Shown here one piece after another: positions 1-11,994 of a DNA stretch of 64,000 nucleotides. Numbering within the stretch: the first letter of the stretch is position 1; each line of letters opens with the position of its first letter. Below the pieces are notes generated by a model. The model did no database searches, was not told the origin of the DNA, and was given only the letters and a program-made list of their open reading frames with translations. This DNA is from Nautilus pompilius. Lineage: Eukaryota > Mollusca > Cephalopoda > Nautilida > Nautilidae. The position numbers and the translations under genes were made by a program. The stretch spans positions 434,001 to 498,000 of the forward strand of contig JACATO010000592.1 in the NCBI GenBank assembly GCA_018389105.1. Reading direction: 5' to 3'.

Positions 1-632
1 CAACAAACTAATTCTCCTTCTTCATGGCAGACAATACAGTATCAGCATTTCAAATTAGATAGAAGACAACTAAATATTCCCTATAATAATGGAGGCTAAT
101 GAAATGATTAATTTGCTTCAGAAAAACGTTAATGGTTCAGAATCAAAGCTAAGAAGCTTATCAACACATCCGTGCAGATTTAATGCTATAATTAAAAGTC
201 ACTCATCTGCAACATTTTGATCTTAAGTTTCTTTGGGGGAACCTTTTGACATCTCAGGACTCTGTAGAGTGAGTTGTGGTTCTGCAAACCATGGTGAGAA
301 ATTACTCGTGTCGGTGACACAGCTAAACATACCTGAGCAGTGGTCTGGTTACTTTAATTTGCACGTAGTGTATTACGAACTTTTATTTAAGCAAAAACAA
401 ACAATCAGAAAAGAAGAGAACAAACCTAGAATAGTTCATAGACTGCATTTTGAGGAAAACAAAAACTAAAATCTAATGTTACTTTCAATGGATTTTTATG
501 AATTATAAAATCTATTTTATAAAGCTTCATACTGGGACATCCAGAAAATTATTCATGAAATATCATGGCTAATTGAGAACATTAAATGCATTGTTATCAC
601 AGTTCATAAACAATTTATGGCAATCCATCAAA
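1..632. other. non-coding AT-rich DNA
   Basis: No coding region, RNA gene or recognisable repeat is supported here. A short open frame exists at 233-469, but it has low-complexity composition and no convincing splice context. Nothing else stands out. Confidence 0.5.
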
Positions 633-717
633 TACTAAGGATGTCTAAATGAAACTCAGAAGGATACCATTATGGTGATTGCTATTTTAGCCAGGATTCA
701 TTTGAACATCCTTAGTA
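633..717. repeat. short palindromic MITE-like repeat, intact copy
   Basis: This 85-bp copy starts TACTAAGGATGT and ends ACATCCTTAGTA, a perfect 12-bp terminal inverted repeat. Inside the ends, the left arm reads AAATGAAACTCAG and the right arm, reverse-complemented, reads AAATGAATCCTGG, so most of the unit can fold back on itself. It is the best-preserved member of a family with further copies at about 2.55, 33.47, 34.83, 40.87 and 53.72 kb and half copies elsewhere. It has no coding capacity. It is probably a non-autonomous DNA transposon remnant; the parent element is not visible. Confidence 0.7.
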
Positions 718-2547
718 ATAGATATTGTTTCCAGTGTTGTTTTTCTCGGGAAGTAGAAAACAAAGACTTTTGCTATTGACGCAGCAACGGTAACTTTTAT
801 AGTCTTATTTTTCTTAAAATGTTCATTTTTATCTTTGCTTTTTATTGTGATGTAATGTTCTATAATATTGTCATATACCACTATTAACTATGAAATATAC
901 CAAGGCTATTAACAGGTGCTGCTGTAGTTGCCTACCTTTTCAGCTAGGTGGTTGTTACTGGATGAAACTAACTTCAGTGGCAGTCAGTACACATTTAGAC
1001 TTTCAAAGAACTTATGAAGCTATGCACTTACATGTTACTTTGTTCTATCTGTTTACCACTGTTTACTGTAATAGTTCAATTATTATATTATTGTAAGTTT
1101 ATGCCAGTCTCACACAAAAGAGGCAGCCCTTTTAAAAACATAACCAAAGGCTTGCAAATGATTTATATACTATGCAGTGAAAATCTGACTTTGGTTAGAT
1201 ACACCCCTTTATTTTATTGCTGGTATCCTCTGACAAAGTTATTCAATATCACACTACTCTCATATTTTACTTCTTTTCATCATGATATATCTTCACTATA
1301 AATTTGCAGACAGTTCTCCCCCACTCAAGTAGTCAAGCATTCATGTCAGTATACATATGCATACTTTGTTTGTTCTATTCTTCCATCTTCTCATCAGCGT
1401 TTCTTGTATGTCAGTGTTTCTTTGTGCGAGTTTATAAGGGCCCCACAAATCAATGCCAAATGAGACCTCGTTGGTGGTAAGATGGCTAAGATATTGTAGC
1501 CTCTGTCGAGGCAATATTGATTGAGTGATGTGAGTACATGCTTTCAGGTTAAACAAACCTCAATGGGAGACGACATGCTGCAACACTCAGAATTATGAAC
1601 CATAGCTACATTTGGGTTTCTTTTGTTGTGACCTGCCATGTCTACAAAGAGCAACAGTTTGAAATGGCTGATTAAAAAGATAGTTAAGACATTGTGCATA
1701 TGGTACAAAGTTATGGACCTTGTTTTTCATTCTTTAGTCATGGAAAATGGTTTATACATTTGCATGCAGTTTCAGAAACGCCAACATTCTGTTTAAAGCA
1801 AACTTAGGAAAGGGGAGGAGGAATCTTTGCTTTACACTACGATCTTTTGAGGGAATGAATAACACTTATAAGGAAATAAAACTGACATCAGAACAAAGGC
1901 ATTGTTATGTGAAATTATTTGACAAAACATTGTTTCTTGCGTGCTGTCTGTCAGTTTGGGTCAATCTGCTGCTTTGTTTAAAATGACATTTTTACCACTA
2001 ATAACGGAACAGCCTGATCTTTAACTGTGGAACCAACCCCCAGACTCATCCTCACTCTTGCATCAGAAAAGAAAAGTTGCAATAAGATTGGTGGAAAATT
2101 CCAAACATGATTAATGTGATAAAGAGACCAGAATAGCCTGTAGTACACAAAGGTATGTGACTTTTCCAGGCTAAAAATACACAAACAAGTGCACATGGGG
2201 GGGGGTCCCCCCTCATCTCAGATAAATTAAACCTATGGTGCTGTGTTGATAGGTGCGGCAGTAATGGAACAGTTGTTGCCTAACTACAATGTGTTCATGG
2301 CCCTATAGTAAAACTACTGGTGTTTTTGTCCTAAGCAAATACTAAGGAACCATAGTAATGTGGCCGAGTTTGACAGTCTGGTTGATCTGTTTGTTGTTGT
2401 TGTTTTTTAAAGTAAAATTGTGTGTCGGATCCTAAAATAAATGCCTTCATAAAATGAAAACAAACAAAAAAAATTTTAATTACTGAAAGGAAGAATTTAA
2501 AAAAAAAAAAGAAGCCTACATTCAACTCTTTTTATGTAATGTGTTTG
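718..2547. other. non-coding DNA, nothing recognised
   Basis: No supported gene. A small hairpin lies near 1489-1518, where AATATTGCCTC-type arms flank a short loop. A nine-G run followed directly by TCCCCCC lies at 2197-2212. Short open frames here look like random translation. Confidence 0.45.
2197..2212. repeat. G9-T-C6 homopolymer palindrome
   Basis: Nine G residues, one T and six C residues form a self-complementary stem with almost no loop. It is one of about a dozen G or C runs of eight or more in this window. The exact run length may be unreliable in the assembly. Confidence 0.8.
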
Positions 2548-2620
2548 TGGAATTCAAATAAAGCCCAGCTGGAATAGTATTGCCATGATATTTGACTGGG
2601 TTTCACTTGAATGTATGTCC
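2548..2620. repeat. short palindromic MITE-like repeat, diverged copy
   Basis: The left arm contains GGAATTCAAATAAAGCCCAG. The right arm contains TGGGTTTCACTTGAATG, the reverse complement of the same motif with mismatches. The centre contains ATTGCCATGATA, similar to the centre of the 633-717 copy in reverse. It is a diverged full-length member of the same family. Confidence 0.6.
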
Positions 2621-2900
2621 GTTCATGCTGGTGTTGTTGCAGTTCATAACCCCCTGTGCACAGCAGCCCTACTTCCATCATTCTGGTCAAGCATTCTGAA
2701 GTATGAAAGCTGCAGATATGTTGCTCAACTTTCTGGAAATAAATAAATAACCCATGTTCCCAACAGCCTAAATTTCAAGGAACTTGTTAATCTAAAACTG
2801 ACAGTTGAATATAACAGTAGGTAGATATTTATCTGAAGCAGACTATGAATGGTTTATTCTGCAGATTGTAAATCCTGCATCATCTTTAATTTCTAATATA

Positions 2901-2929
2901 TGAGTGAGTGTGTGTGTGTGTGTGTGTGC
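2901..2929. repeat. (GT)n microsatellite
   Basis: About ten GT repeats preceded by GAGTGA variants. Confidence 0.9.
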
Positions 2930-3151
2930 ACCTGAAGCTCCACCACCCCCAACAACTTGATACCAGATGAGACCCCTGTATATAAAAATACAGAGCTTCG
3001 GTTAATTTTTTAATTTGTAAAATCTAACTTCAAAACTTGAAAACCTGTCATCAGAAATTTCAACCTTATTAGCATCATTTTTCACATGCCATACTGGTAA
3101 TCAGAATCCAGTAGCCAATTGTTTATTTTTCAGTAATACAACATTAAATGG

Positions 3152-3152
3152 A

Positions 3153-3208
<56 letters not shown>

Positions 3209-3278
3209 CTCTCTCTCTCCATCTCTCTCTCTCTCTCATCCTCTCTTCTCCATTTCTCTTTCTCTCTCCTCTCTCTCT

Positions 3279-3314
<36 letters not shown>
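3152..3314. repeat. long (TC)n microsatellite, interrupted
   Basis: About 160 bp of CT/TC repeats with regular CCTCTC and CCATCTC interruptions. The Leu-Ser rich open frame across it is purely a product of the repeat and is not a gene. Confidence 0.9.
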
Positions 3315-3315
<1 letters not shown>

Positions 3316-4555
3316 AGTTATATACTTGTTTTATCAGCTATTTTTATTCTACTATATATAATGCAACATGTAACTCATCAATTTTTTGTTGTTGTAACAT
3401 TATTTGGTTTTTTTGTTCTTTTATAATAAAAATGTAGTATAAATCCAGTTACATGCCACTGTTATTAGCATTCAAGAACTGGCAAATAAAGTGGTCAATT
3501 AATCATTGGCCATTGAAAGTTAGCTGTTTGTAGTAAGCAGAATTCTTCCAATCTTCAATTCTGAAGTTATGTCTTTTGTTCCAACATTATGACTACAAAA
3601 CAGTCAGATTTCAGACAGGAGCCACATTTTTAGGCATGTTTGTAGAACTCTACATAAGGGAGCCCAGGTAAAGCAGGGATTAGCTGAAAGTACCACTCGT
3701 GTCAGTTAGACTTTTGGGGGGAAAAAAAACATCTCTCGCGTGTACATCAAAACCTATCAGAAAAGGGTTTAATTTTGAAGGAGAAAAAAAAAAACAAGCT
3801 AAGGTAGTTTATGTAAAACTAATTTAACTGATTCATTAGATCTTGAGTGAAATTAATAATCAGGAATAAGTCGGAACTTTCAAATTCTCAAAATATGAAG
3901 ACGAATAAATACTATGTAAAAATGAAGTTTGCCTTTAATGTTAGGTACAAAAGTTTGTTTATCCAATCAATATCCACTGATGACTCACCAAGTTAGTGCT
4001 GTTGTTGTTGTTGTTGTTAATTTTCAACTATGGTTTCGCTTATCCAACATAGCAGGTGTAGCGTGCAGTTTCGCTTTGAGTGTATAGTTTATGCATGTCA
4101 GTTTTAAAGCGCTATCTATTTACTGTATTTTCACTTTTTTAAAACTCTAATTTATAGCGAAGTAGAGGTGGTTAGCTGAAGCTATGTGTACACACACTGT
4201 ACTGTTGTACTTCCTTTGTTTCATGCTTATCACATTTACATGCAGTAACTGGCCTTGGGTGTGCGGTACCTTTAAAGTTTACGGAATTCACTCCAGTATC
4301 ATCGTGCAGTCTAATCTGGAGTAAATCACTGCAAGCAAATATTAGATTAACCAGGCAAACAAATTCATTATGGCTGATGACGCCTAGATCTGATCTGATG
4401 CGGTCCAGCAAAACAATCGGCTGGTGATAAATCTAGCACCCAGATAAATTGCTGAATATCCACCACCACCCCTAAAAAAGATGCTAAATCTTTTAAATTC
4501 TGGAAAAAAATTATAATAAAATCTGTGCTAAAATAGAGTGGCTGTAAATACTATG

Positions 4556-4611
4556 GACATTCAAATGAAACCTGGCTGTATCAACAGCATCATAATGGTT
4601 TCTGTCCTCTC
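4556..4611. repeat. partial copy of the palindromic repeat
   Basis: GACATTCAAATGAAACCTGG followed by CATCATAATGGT matches the left arm and centre of the family seen at 633-717 (other orientation). A degraded right end may lie near 4630-4650. Confidence 0.5.
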
Positions 4612-5703
4612 CTCCACCCCACACCCAGATTTCAGTTGAACGCCTCTACTATGTAATGGCGTTTTGTGTGTGGATGCCCCATCTTTGGTCCTGGAGCCAT
4701 GTTGTAAAGGTGTTCTGAATCCGTGAATTCCTGCAGTCTCTGAGATTACTAGAATGGAAATACAGTACCAGAAATTTAACATATTGGCAAGTCAACATTA
4801 CAGAAAGAGTCTGATAGGAATCTTAGTTCTTCTGCAAAAACTTGTTTTCCCTTTACTAAACATACGTGGTGCTATATGTTTCTTTCTAACATTGATTATT
4901 AGCAGTATTAATTATGTTAGAAGAATATGACAAAATAGCATTATAAAGTAAACATTTTGCTTTAACAGGTCACAGTGTCACATCCAAATTACTCAGGTAT
5001 TAAGAGCACTTCACGATTAGTCTTGAATTAGAGTCTACTAAATAGTACTGACTAGGTCTTGTACAAGATTGATGAATCCACTGGGGATGCTGGTGGCATC
5101 TTATCCCTTCTGTGTCTACTTTTTACAACAAAGGGAAGTAATAAATAATAAAACATTTATGACCAATCTGTTCTAGCCATACTATCATCAACTGGACTAG
5201 TTTCCTACACTTATCTGCTAAGCAGTATTGATTCCACATTCACTTTCCTTTAATGATCATTTCAAGAAAGATTGAAATTTAGATTATTTTCAGTTAAACC
5301 AAATAAAAATTCTTTAATTTCACTTAGAAATGAGGATTAGGAACAAACATAGTTATGGACCAGGCAAGCACAAGTAAATGACACTGTTAAGACAATATTT
5401 GCAAAACAGATGAGGAAACTCCATAAGACAATGCATTTTATGCTTCAAATTAAGGTATTTCTCATTCTATTAAAGCCACAACAATGCACTACTGTGTATA
5501 GATTAATGATGGAGAGAATTTTGCCATAAGCACAACGGGATATATACTCTTTATTTAACAGCCTATTTGTGTTTTAAAAATGCTGATGATCATAATGATA
5601 TTATGCCTTTTCTTGTATTTATAAATAGAAATAAAAAAGAAATTAGAGATATTATCATTTTTGTAAACTGATTAATCCCGTAAAAAATATCTTGTCTGTT
5701 TAG

Positions 5704-5725
5704 CACACACACACATATATATATA
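5704..5725. repeat. (AC)n(AT)n microsatellite
   Basis: Six AC repeats run directly into five AT repeats. Confidence 0.9.
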
Positions 5726-8619
5726 GTGCCTTTCCATGTTAATTCTTTCCATGCTAAAAACATGCAGATCTTGCAATATTTTGCTGTTTACTTGGGTCTT
5801 TTTTAAATTAATAAATTAAAGCTGTATGTCCCAAATAATGTTGCATACAAAAAAAATATAGATGAACAATTAAGGATTGATGAAGCTGATTAGATTAGAT
5901 GAGGTGGTGTAGATTAAATTGCTAAATGTGATTTCTACTACTAGGTCAACCTGCTCTACAGTGATGAGTATTTGGTACAAGCTCTAGATTACAGGTAGTA
6001 AGGAAATGAATTGACCAAGTGTACCTCATTACCCTGCAGTCTTAAAAATATATTCCTTGTTAATCATTTAACTAATTCTCTTCCAAAAAAGGCTGGCTTA
6101 ACTAGAGAGATGAATAACTGCCAGTAACCGCAGAGACAAGAGGAAAAAATATGAATATTCACTAGTAACAACCGTGACTGTGGAGTTGACAGTGAAATCA
6201 GTTTGCCAGTGCATATAGTTATTGGTATGGATAGGTTTATGACTTTAAAAATCTATATGTGTAAAAAAGAAAATTTGTTTTCAAACTTTTGTCACATTTT
6301 ATCCTCCTTTATGCTTAATGAGTTATTTTACTGGTAAATCCACAATTATGATCGGTAATGCAAATATATTAACTAAACAAAACAAGCAAATAAAATATTT
6401 CAGACTAACTGTAATCCATTATCAGCACAGACAAACCCAACATCAGTTAAAAACAAGAACAAAATTGGTACCCTGTTCCTATCAGTGATTAATACCATAA
6501 AAGATTCATCTCATTTTTCATCACTTTTGTTGCAAACAGTTAATTTGAACAGCTAAGTTGTGTGCGTAGATTTGGTGCTATGCCATTACTCGCTAATGTG
6601 CCTCTTTTTTTCTACCAAACTTCAAAAACCAGTGATGCATAAATTATTAGTTTGAGTATAACAAAAAAAGAAGCTGTAGCCCAAATTGCCATGGGTTCTC
6701 TGACATCTCACGTCCCCCATTGATCAGCTACCCACCTTTTATTGTAGGTATGTTAATGATACGTTTACTCTGTTTTCTTCAGTTGATCCCATTAGCAATG
6801 GCTTAATTTGGAAGATGTCAGTTTGTAATCTAGTATAATAATGTTGGAGCATGATGGGAAACTATCATCCCTTGATACACTTTGTAGTTAGTAATAATTA
6901 TAGTAATGTTGACTGACATTTCTGTTTTCCATAAACCTGCGTTCACTGGTCTTACCATTAACTGGAATACTTTTATCTCATTTTCATATAAATCCAATTT
7001 TGTTTGTATTTTGCTTTATCAAAGTTATAAAATTTGTTAATCTTTTCCATACTTTTCATAAAGATTGTCATTTAAAACAAAACTATTGCATGCAAGTGGC
7101 TTTTCCCCATGTATATCATTAATAAGATGTATGTAAAAGTTCTATCGAATTCTGTATCTTCCTCTGTTAATTAAATGTGCTGTTTTGAAACAGTTTGCAC
7201 ATCTGACTCCCTATTTACATAGTATCAATATGTACAATAAAAAGAAATCTTTACTGAAACTCTGTGATTCTTTATATCCATTAGTGGAACTTGAAGTTTC
7301 ATTTTTAACTTTAAATAGTGTTGGTTCTCTCTTTCTCTTCAAGGACTGTATTCCTCTCATGGACATATCACACTTTGTTTGCTATGCACAATGTCGATCA
7401 TACAAGGCTGCCTACATTGGCAAGAGCATCTGGTCGTCCATGAGAGGTTTGCACCACATCTGTTTGGCAGAGAGCTTAGCTGCTCTCTTAAATCACATTT
7501 CTTTACCTTGTTACCATAAATAAATTTGTTTTGAAGATGTCAAGATACTGGCTACATACATCCTGTTCAGATTTCAAATTTCAAATTTAGGAACAAACAT
7601 CTTAAGCTTTCTTAAATGAAGGTAGAACCTTGGTTTGTTGTTGTTTTTTTATTTGCACTGGGCTTATTCTCTGTTTTGTTGTTGTTGTTCTTGATTTTGC
7701 AGGTTTTTTTTATTAATCTGGATTTGGGTTTGTTTAATTAGTAATGGACTAATTTACTATTTCTCTGTATTATTATTATTATTATTAGTCTTTGTTTTTA
7801 TTGTTATTTACTTCTTTTTTAAATTCAGACTTTGTGATGCTCGACTTTCTAATATATATTGAAAATAACTTGGAGAAACAGCATACATTAGAAACTCACT
7901 TATCCAACATCTCTTCTTCTGACACCCCAACTGGCCTCCCCATCAGTCACACTTGCATAAGAATGCTGCAACAGGTATCTAACCCATGGAAGATGTCTCT
8001 TAATTTTAGCTACAGAAATGGGGATGCATAAAGAGCACATTTAAATTTTAAAATGGAGTCCATGAGTGGCCAAAAAAAAGAGGAAAAGGCTGACTATATC
8101 CCTCAGAGACAAATTGGAGGACTCTGAAGAGACTGGACATTCTAACTGTACCTTGACTGCTCAGAGAACTTGTTTGTAGACGGCTCATAATCTGGATTTT
8201 TGTAGGTGAGGGTCACTTATAATTGGGTCAGGGTCAGGTCCTTTCAAGTTAGATAAGTGAGTTCTTATTGTATATTTAGTTGGCTGACAGTTCTTAATGA
8301 GATCATGCTTTATAAACACTTCCTGGGAGTTGTCTCCCTTCTACTTTTGGACACTGCACATGCTTGGTTATCTCCATGTATTGCGAGTGCAAGAATTATT
8401 AAATGAATGTGAAAGGTCAAAACCTCCTGGAAGTACACTTTTGTCCAATCATTGTTTGTTTGTCTTTCTTTCTGTGCATGACTTTTCCAAGTATGTAGTC
8501 TCATTTTGTCTAATAGATGCTTCATCTACTAAATTATTAAACTTTTTTGCTATCTGGAGGAGGAGATACTTCAAATTATCATTAAACAAAATGAACACAT
8601 ACTGATAACTGATGGAAAT

Positions 8620-9230
8620 TAAAGGGTTAATCAGAGGCTTAGTAAAATTAGAAGCATTGAGCTGTGACTCAATAAGAGAGACTATCTCTTGAAATAAGGG
8701 TTCATTTAGAGAGGCAAACTATGAGAGTCAGGGGTTAGTATAAGAAGGCAATCAAGAAAATTAGGAGAGGCTATTTAGTGAAATAAGAATGATTGATAAT
8801 TCAATGAAAGGATAACTCTTGAAATAAGGGTTAATTGAGAAAGGCTAACTTGTGAAATCAGGACAATCATCAAGGATTCAGTGAAATAATGATTGAGGAT
8901 CTAATGGTTTTTGAAAGAGGGAGTTCCTTTAAAAGAGAGGGGGACAAGCTGATGAGAAGTTAACCTGTGAAATAATGTTGACGGAGGATGCAAAGTGAGA
9001 AGGTTATAACTAGTAAGATGACAATGACTGATGGTTTATTGAGAGAATTTAACTCTTTAAATGACAATAACTTTGGGCCTTCGTTGAATTATCCTCATTT
9101 CACTAAGCCTCACAATGAACCCTTCTCAATTGACATCAGTTCATGTCTCTCTGCGAGCCTCAGTCATCTTCATTTCACTAGTCAGCCTCACTTGTTGACC
9201 CTGAATTACCCTCATTTGAGTGTTACATAG
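8620..9230. repeat. degenerate tandem array with inverted right part
   Basis: From about 8640 to 8990 a motif resembling TGAAATAAGGGTTAATTGAG, followed by an AGGCTAACT-type stretch, recurs in diverged form. The clearest pair begins near 8691 and 8817, about 126 bp apart, both starting TCTTGAAATAAGGGTT. From about 9085 to 9230 the same motifs appear reverse-complemented (CCTCATTTCACTAAGCCTCA, GAACCCTTCTCAATTGA, CCTCATTTCACTAGTCAGCC). The array therefore forms a large, old, imperfect palindrome with its centre near 9050. No coding function is evident, and short open frames inside it are by-products. Confidence 0.6.
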
Positions 9231-9620
9231 TATCTTTCACCATTCTCTTACCTTCAGTAAACAGCCAATCAATCAATCACCCTTATTAAAGCTTCACAGA
9301 ATCATTAGCTGCAAGGTGAAAATGTTTACATATGTTCCTTATAATTATTTGTTTGAAATCTGTATTTCTTGTAATTTAACCTTTTATCAAAAAACTTACT
9401 TTTTTAACACTGTATACGCTGTATGACTGCACTCTGAATGTTGCGGAAACAAATTGTTTTCCATTATTGGGAGAACCTGATGTAGCATTTTAATCTAACA
9501 TAAAGATAAGATATTGACCTCGTTTATAATTAGAAAGGAAATAATAAATTGCTTTTGCCACTTGCGCCATTGTAGGAAATTACTGGATAAGAAGTCGCTG
9601 AAGTGTTTCTATCTGATTGT

Positions 9621-9914
9621 CTAGACGTGCTTAACAGATGCCGGGTTGATCTCCGATCTTGTTTTTGCTGCTCCAAGAGCCTTCCCTTCCCGCATGCAAG
9701 CAGAAGACTCAGTTAGGCATGCACTGACATAGCGGCGGTCCATCTGTTTGATAGATGACAAAAATTGAATTTTCCTGAATACCAGAAAGTCTGCGTCAAG
9801 AAGTTGAAATGAAGACGGATCAAGATACCAGAGACCTCTTCTCTTTATCAGGATATCTAAATGCACTGACATATCGAGGTCCATTACAGAAATCACCCTG
9901 ATAATATTGGTCAC
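9621..9914 (-). CDS. unrecognised open frame, doubtful
   Basis: A 97-codon open frame whose composition is more protein-like than that of the flanking DNA. I recognise no family. Two imperfect direct repeats of about 26 bp (GCACTGACATA with GGTCCAT) occur inside it at 9718-9743 and 9860-9884, on the strand opposite to the frame. The left end, around 9612-9655, contains GGGTTGATCTCC, which resembles a tRNA-type B box. A decayed SINE-like repeat is as likely as a gene. Splice sites were not convincing. Confidence 0.15.
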   Translation of the reverse strand: MTNIIRVISVMDLDMSVHLDILIKRRGLWYLDPSSFQLLDADFLVFRKIQFLSSIKQMDRRYVSACLTESSACMREGKALGAAKTRSEINPASVKHV

Positions 9915-10993
9915 ATTATTCTTGGAAATGCTTATTTAGAAGGAAAACTTCTTAGCCCGTTTCCCCTTTCATCAATTTGCTCCATATCCTTATGAATGTT
10001 TCTTCAGAGCCTGTCAAGTGGTGTAATGTTGGAAGATTATAGGGTGAAAATAATCAATAGAACTTCCATTCACACAGTCTGACCTGGGTATTTACAAAGT
10101 TATCACATTTACTTTAGAACACATTCTCCTGTTATTTTTCCAGTATTCATTCAACAATTGGACTGGTAATGCCAGACAGAATAATGTGTGCCAAGAACTC
10201 ACAGAATACCAAAACAGTTCGAAAAGTGATGGAGTTTCCTGCAAAATATTTATCCTTATAATTTTCTGATTCTAACAGCAAATACCCATTTATGTTGGCT
10301 TGTAGAAAGAATTGTGGCCATGCAAATTACCTTTCAGTGGTCTCAGAAACACTACATTGTCAGCCTAATCATTATTAGGGATTCATCTCACATACTTGGG
10401 TTTGGTAGGAGATGGCTGGAGCAGCACTCTTCATAATCTCTGAAATGACTACTCATTAATTTCAATCTAAAATGCATTCACTCCCAAGCATCAACTTCTG
10501 CAATAAAGCCTGTTTCTAGAGTCTTTCACCAGGAAGGATAGTAATCTGTTGCCTGAACAGGCGGGTAAAGAAATTTAAGCAGTCAAAATGAGGTGAGCAT
10601 GATAAAATAATACAGATAAAAAAATTTTTTTTAAAAAATAATATATTGAAAGTGAATTAATCTAAGTTATGTGAAGACGGAATCCTGGAGGGGGCAGTTA
10701 AAGTTTAAAAAAATGAAAAGATACAAACTGTTTATCTTTAATTTCCCACAGAACAACAGGTGAACAATTATCACTGAAATACATCAGCATTTATATAGCC
10801 TTTGTTGTATTAAGGGAGTCTCTGGAGAATACTTCAAACTAACTTAGAAGAAAATTTATAGGATATACTTATCAAACCCGAGATATGAGAGTTCACAGCT
10901 TTCTATTTGTATAGTTGGCCTTGTAACTTTGCAAGGTCGCTGAACATATAAAAGCATTTTGGATCAGTGTGACTTATTCACCTGAACAGAGTA

Positions 10994-10995
<2 letters not shown>
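9915..10995. other. non-coding DNA, nothing recognised
   Basis: AT-rich sequence without a supported gene or recognised repeat. Confidence 0.45.
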
Positions 10996-11049
<54 letters not shown>

Positions 11050-11067
11050 TCTGTCTCTCTCTCTCCT
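10996..11067. repeat. (CT)n microsatellite
   Basis: About 70 bp of CT repeats with GTCTCT interruptions, followed by T- and A-rich tracts. Confidence 0.9.
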
Positions 11068-11214
11068 TTTCTTTTGCTTTTTTAAAAAAAAAAAAATTTG
11101 GAAAATAATGCTTGTCTGGATGCAGTTTTATTGGGACTTTCTACATTTTTAAAAATTTTGTGGCAAAAAAATCACAAATCTGATGTAGTCATGAAAAAAA
11201 ACTTACAAACTCAT

Positions 11215-11330
11215 ATGGACAACTCAGTTGTTAAGACATTAGACTTGGTAAGCAATGGTCAGCGGGGCTTCGTTCCAGATTTGAAAGCATTTTGGGTGAA
11301 AATCAAGGAAGTGATGGATGCCAGAAAATG
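11215..11330 (+). repeat. possible tRNA-derived SINE fragment
   Basis: ACTCAGTTGTTAAGACATT resembles a tRNA A-box region, and GGGGCTTCGTTCC lies about 35 bp downstream where a B box would be expected. The downstream body shows no clear match to the other SINE copies. The open frame crossing it is probably incidental. Confidence 0.3.
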
Positions 11331-11713
11331 ATAAATTCCTTAAAATACCTATTCTGGAAAGTGCATTAGAAAATATATACAGACAGATGTGCTACCACTG
11401 ACTGCCATACATCCCTCATTTGTTTTCACTATCTCTATTCCATTATAGCAACTGAATATTAACTTATGATTCTGGTGAAAATATTATTTTTGTGAAAAGT
11501 TAGGAATTAAAAAAAAAATAAAAAGGAATTAACGACTGAGGAAGAGGTAACCCATGCTGTCTGTTTTTGTTTATTTTAGTGGTTAAATGTTTAGAAAATG
11601 TTATTTCTTTAGACTGACTTTCTTTTAAAATAGTTTCAGCACTGTAAGTGATACAGTAAAGATCTGAATGTAAAGATGGTGTACAGGTGGCCTTTTTTCC
11701 TAGTCTGTATATA

Positions 11714-11915
11714 CAGGTGCATCTCAAAAAATTAGAATATCGTGGAAGAGTTCATTTTTTTTAGGTAATTTAATTCAAACAGTGAAACTTTCATATATTA
11801 TAGATTCATTACACATAAAGTTAAATATTTCAAACCTTTTGTTTTAATTTTGATGATTACAGCTTACAGCTCATGAAAATCAAAAAATCCACTATCTCAA
11901 AATATTAGAATATTT
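11714..11915. repeat. left IR/DR terminal repeat of the Tc1 element
   Basis: The outer motif is at 11714-11745. The inner motif (TATCTCAAAATATTAGAATA) is at 11893-11915. Between them the sequence matches the reverse complement of 13020-13223 with scattered mismatches and small indels, including shared TCATTACA and TTTTGATgATTACAGC stretches. Confidence 0.85.
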
Positions 11916-11994
11916 CATAAGATCAATAATATAAAAAAAAAAGATTTATAATATGGAAATGTCGAACTTCTGAAAAGTTTGTTCATTTATGTAC

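Larger units (their letters stand above)
3315..8619. other. non-coding DNA with small repeats
   Basis: No gene supported. It holds a half copy of the palindromic repeat (4556-4611), an AC/AT microsatellite (5704-5725), an ATT run near 7766-7790 and several TTG runs. Open frames at 7185-7523 and 8297-8605 have no recognisable domain and no clear splice structure. Confidence 0.4.

Noticed and set aside
3148..3426. Leu-Ser rich 92-codon frame
   Set aside because: It is the translation of a TC microsatellite.
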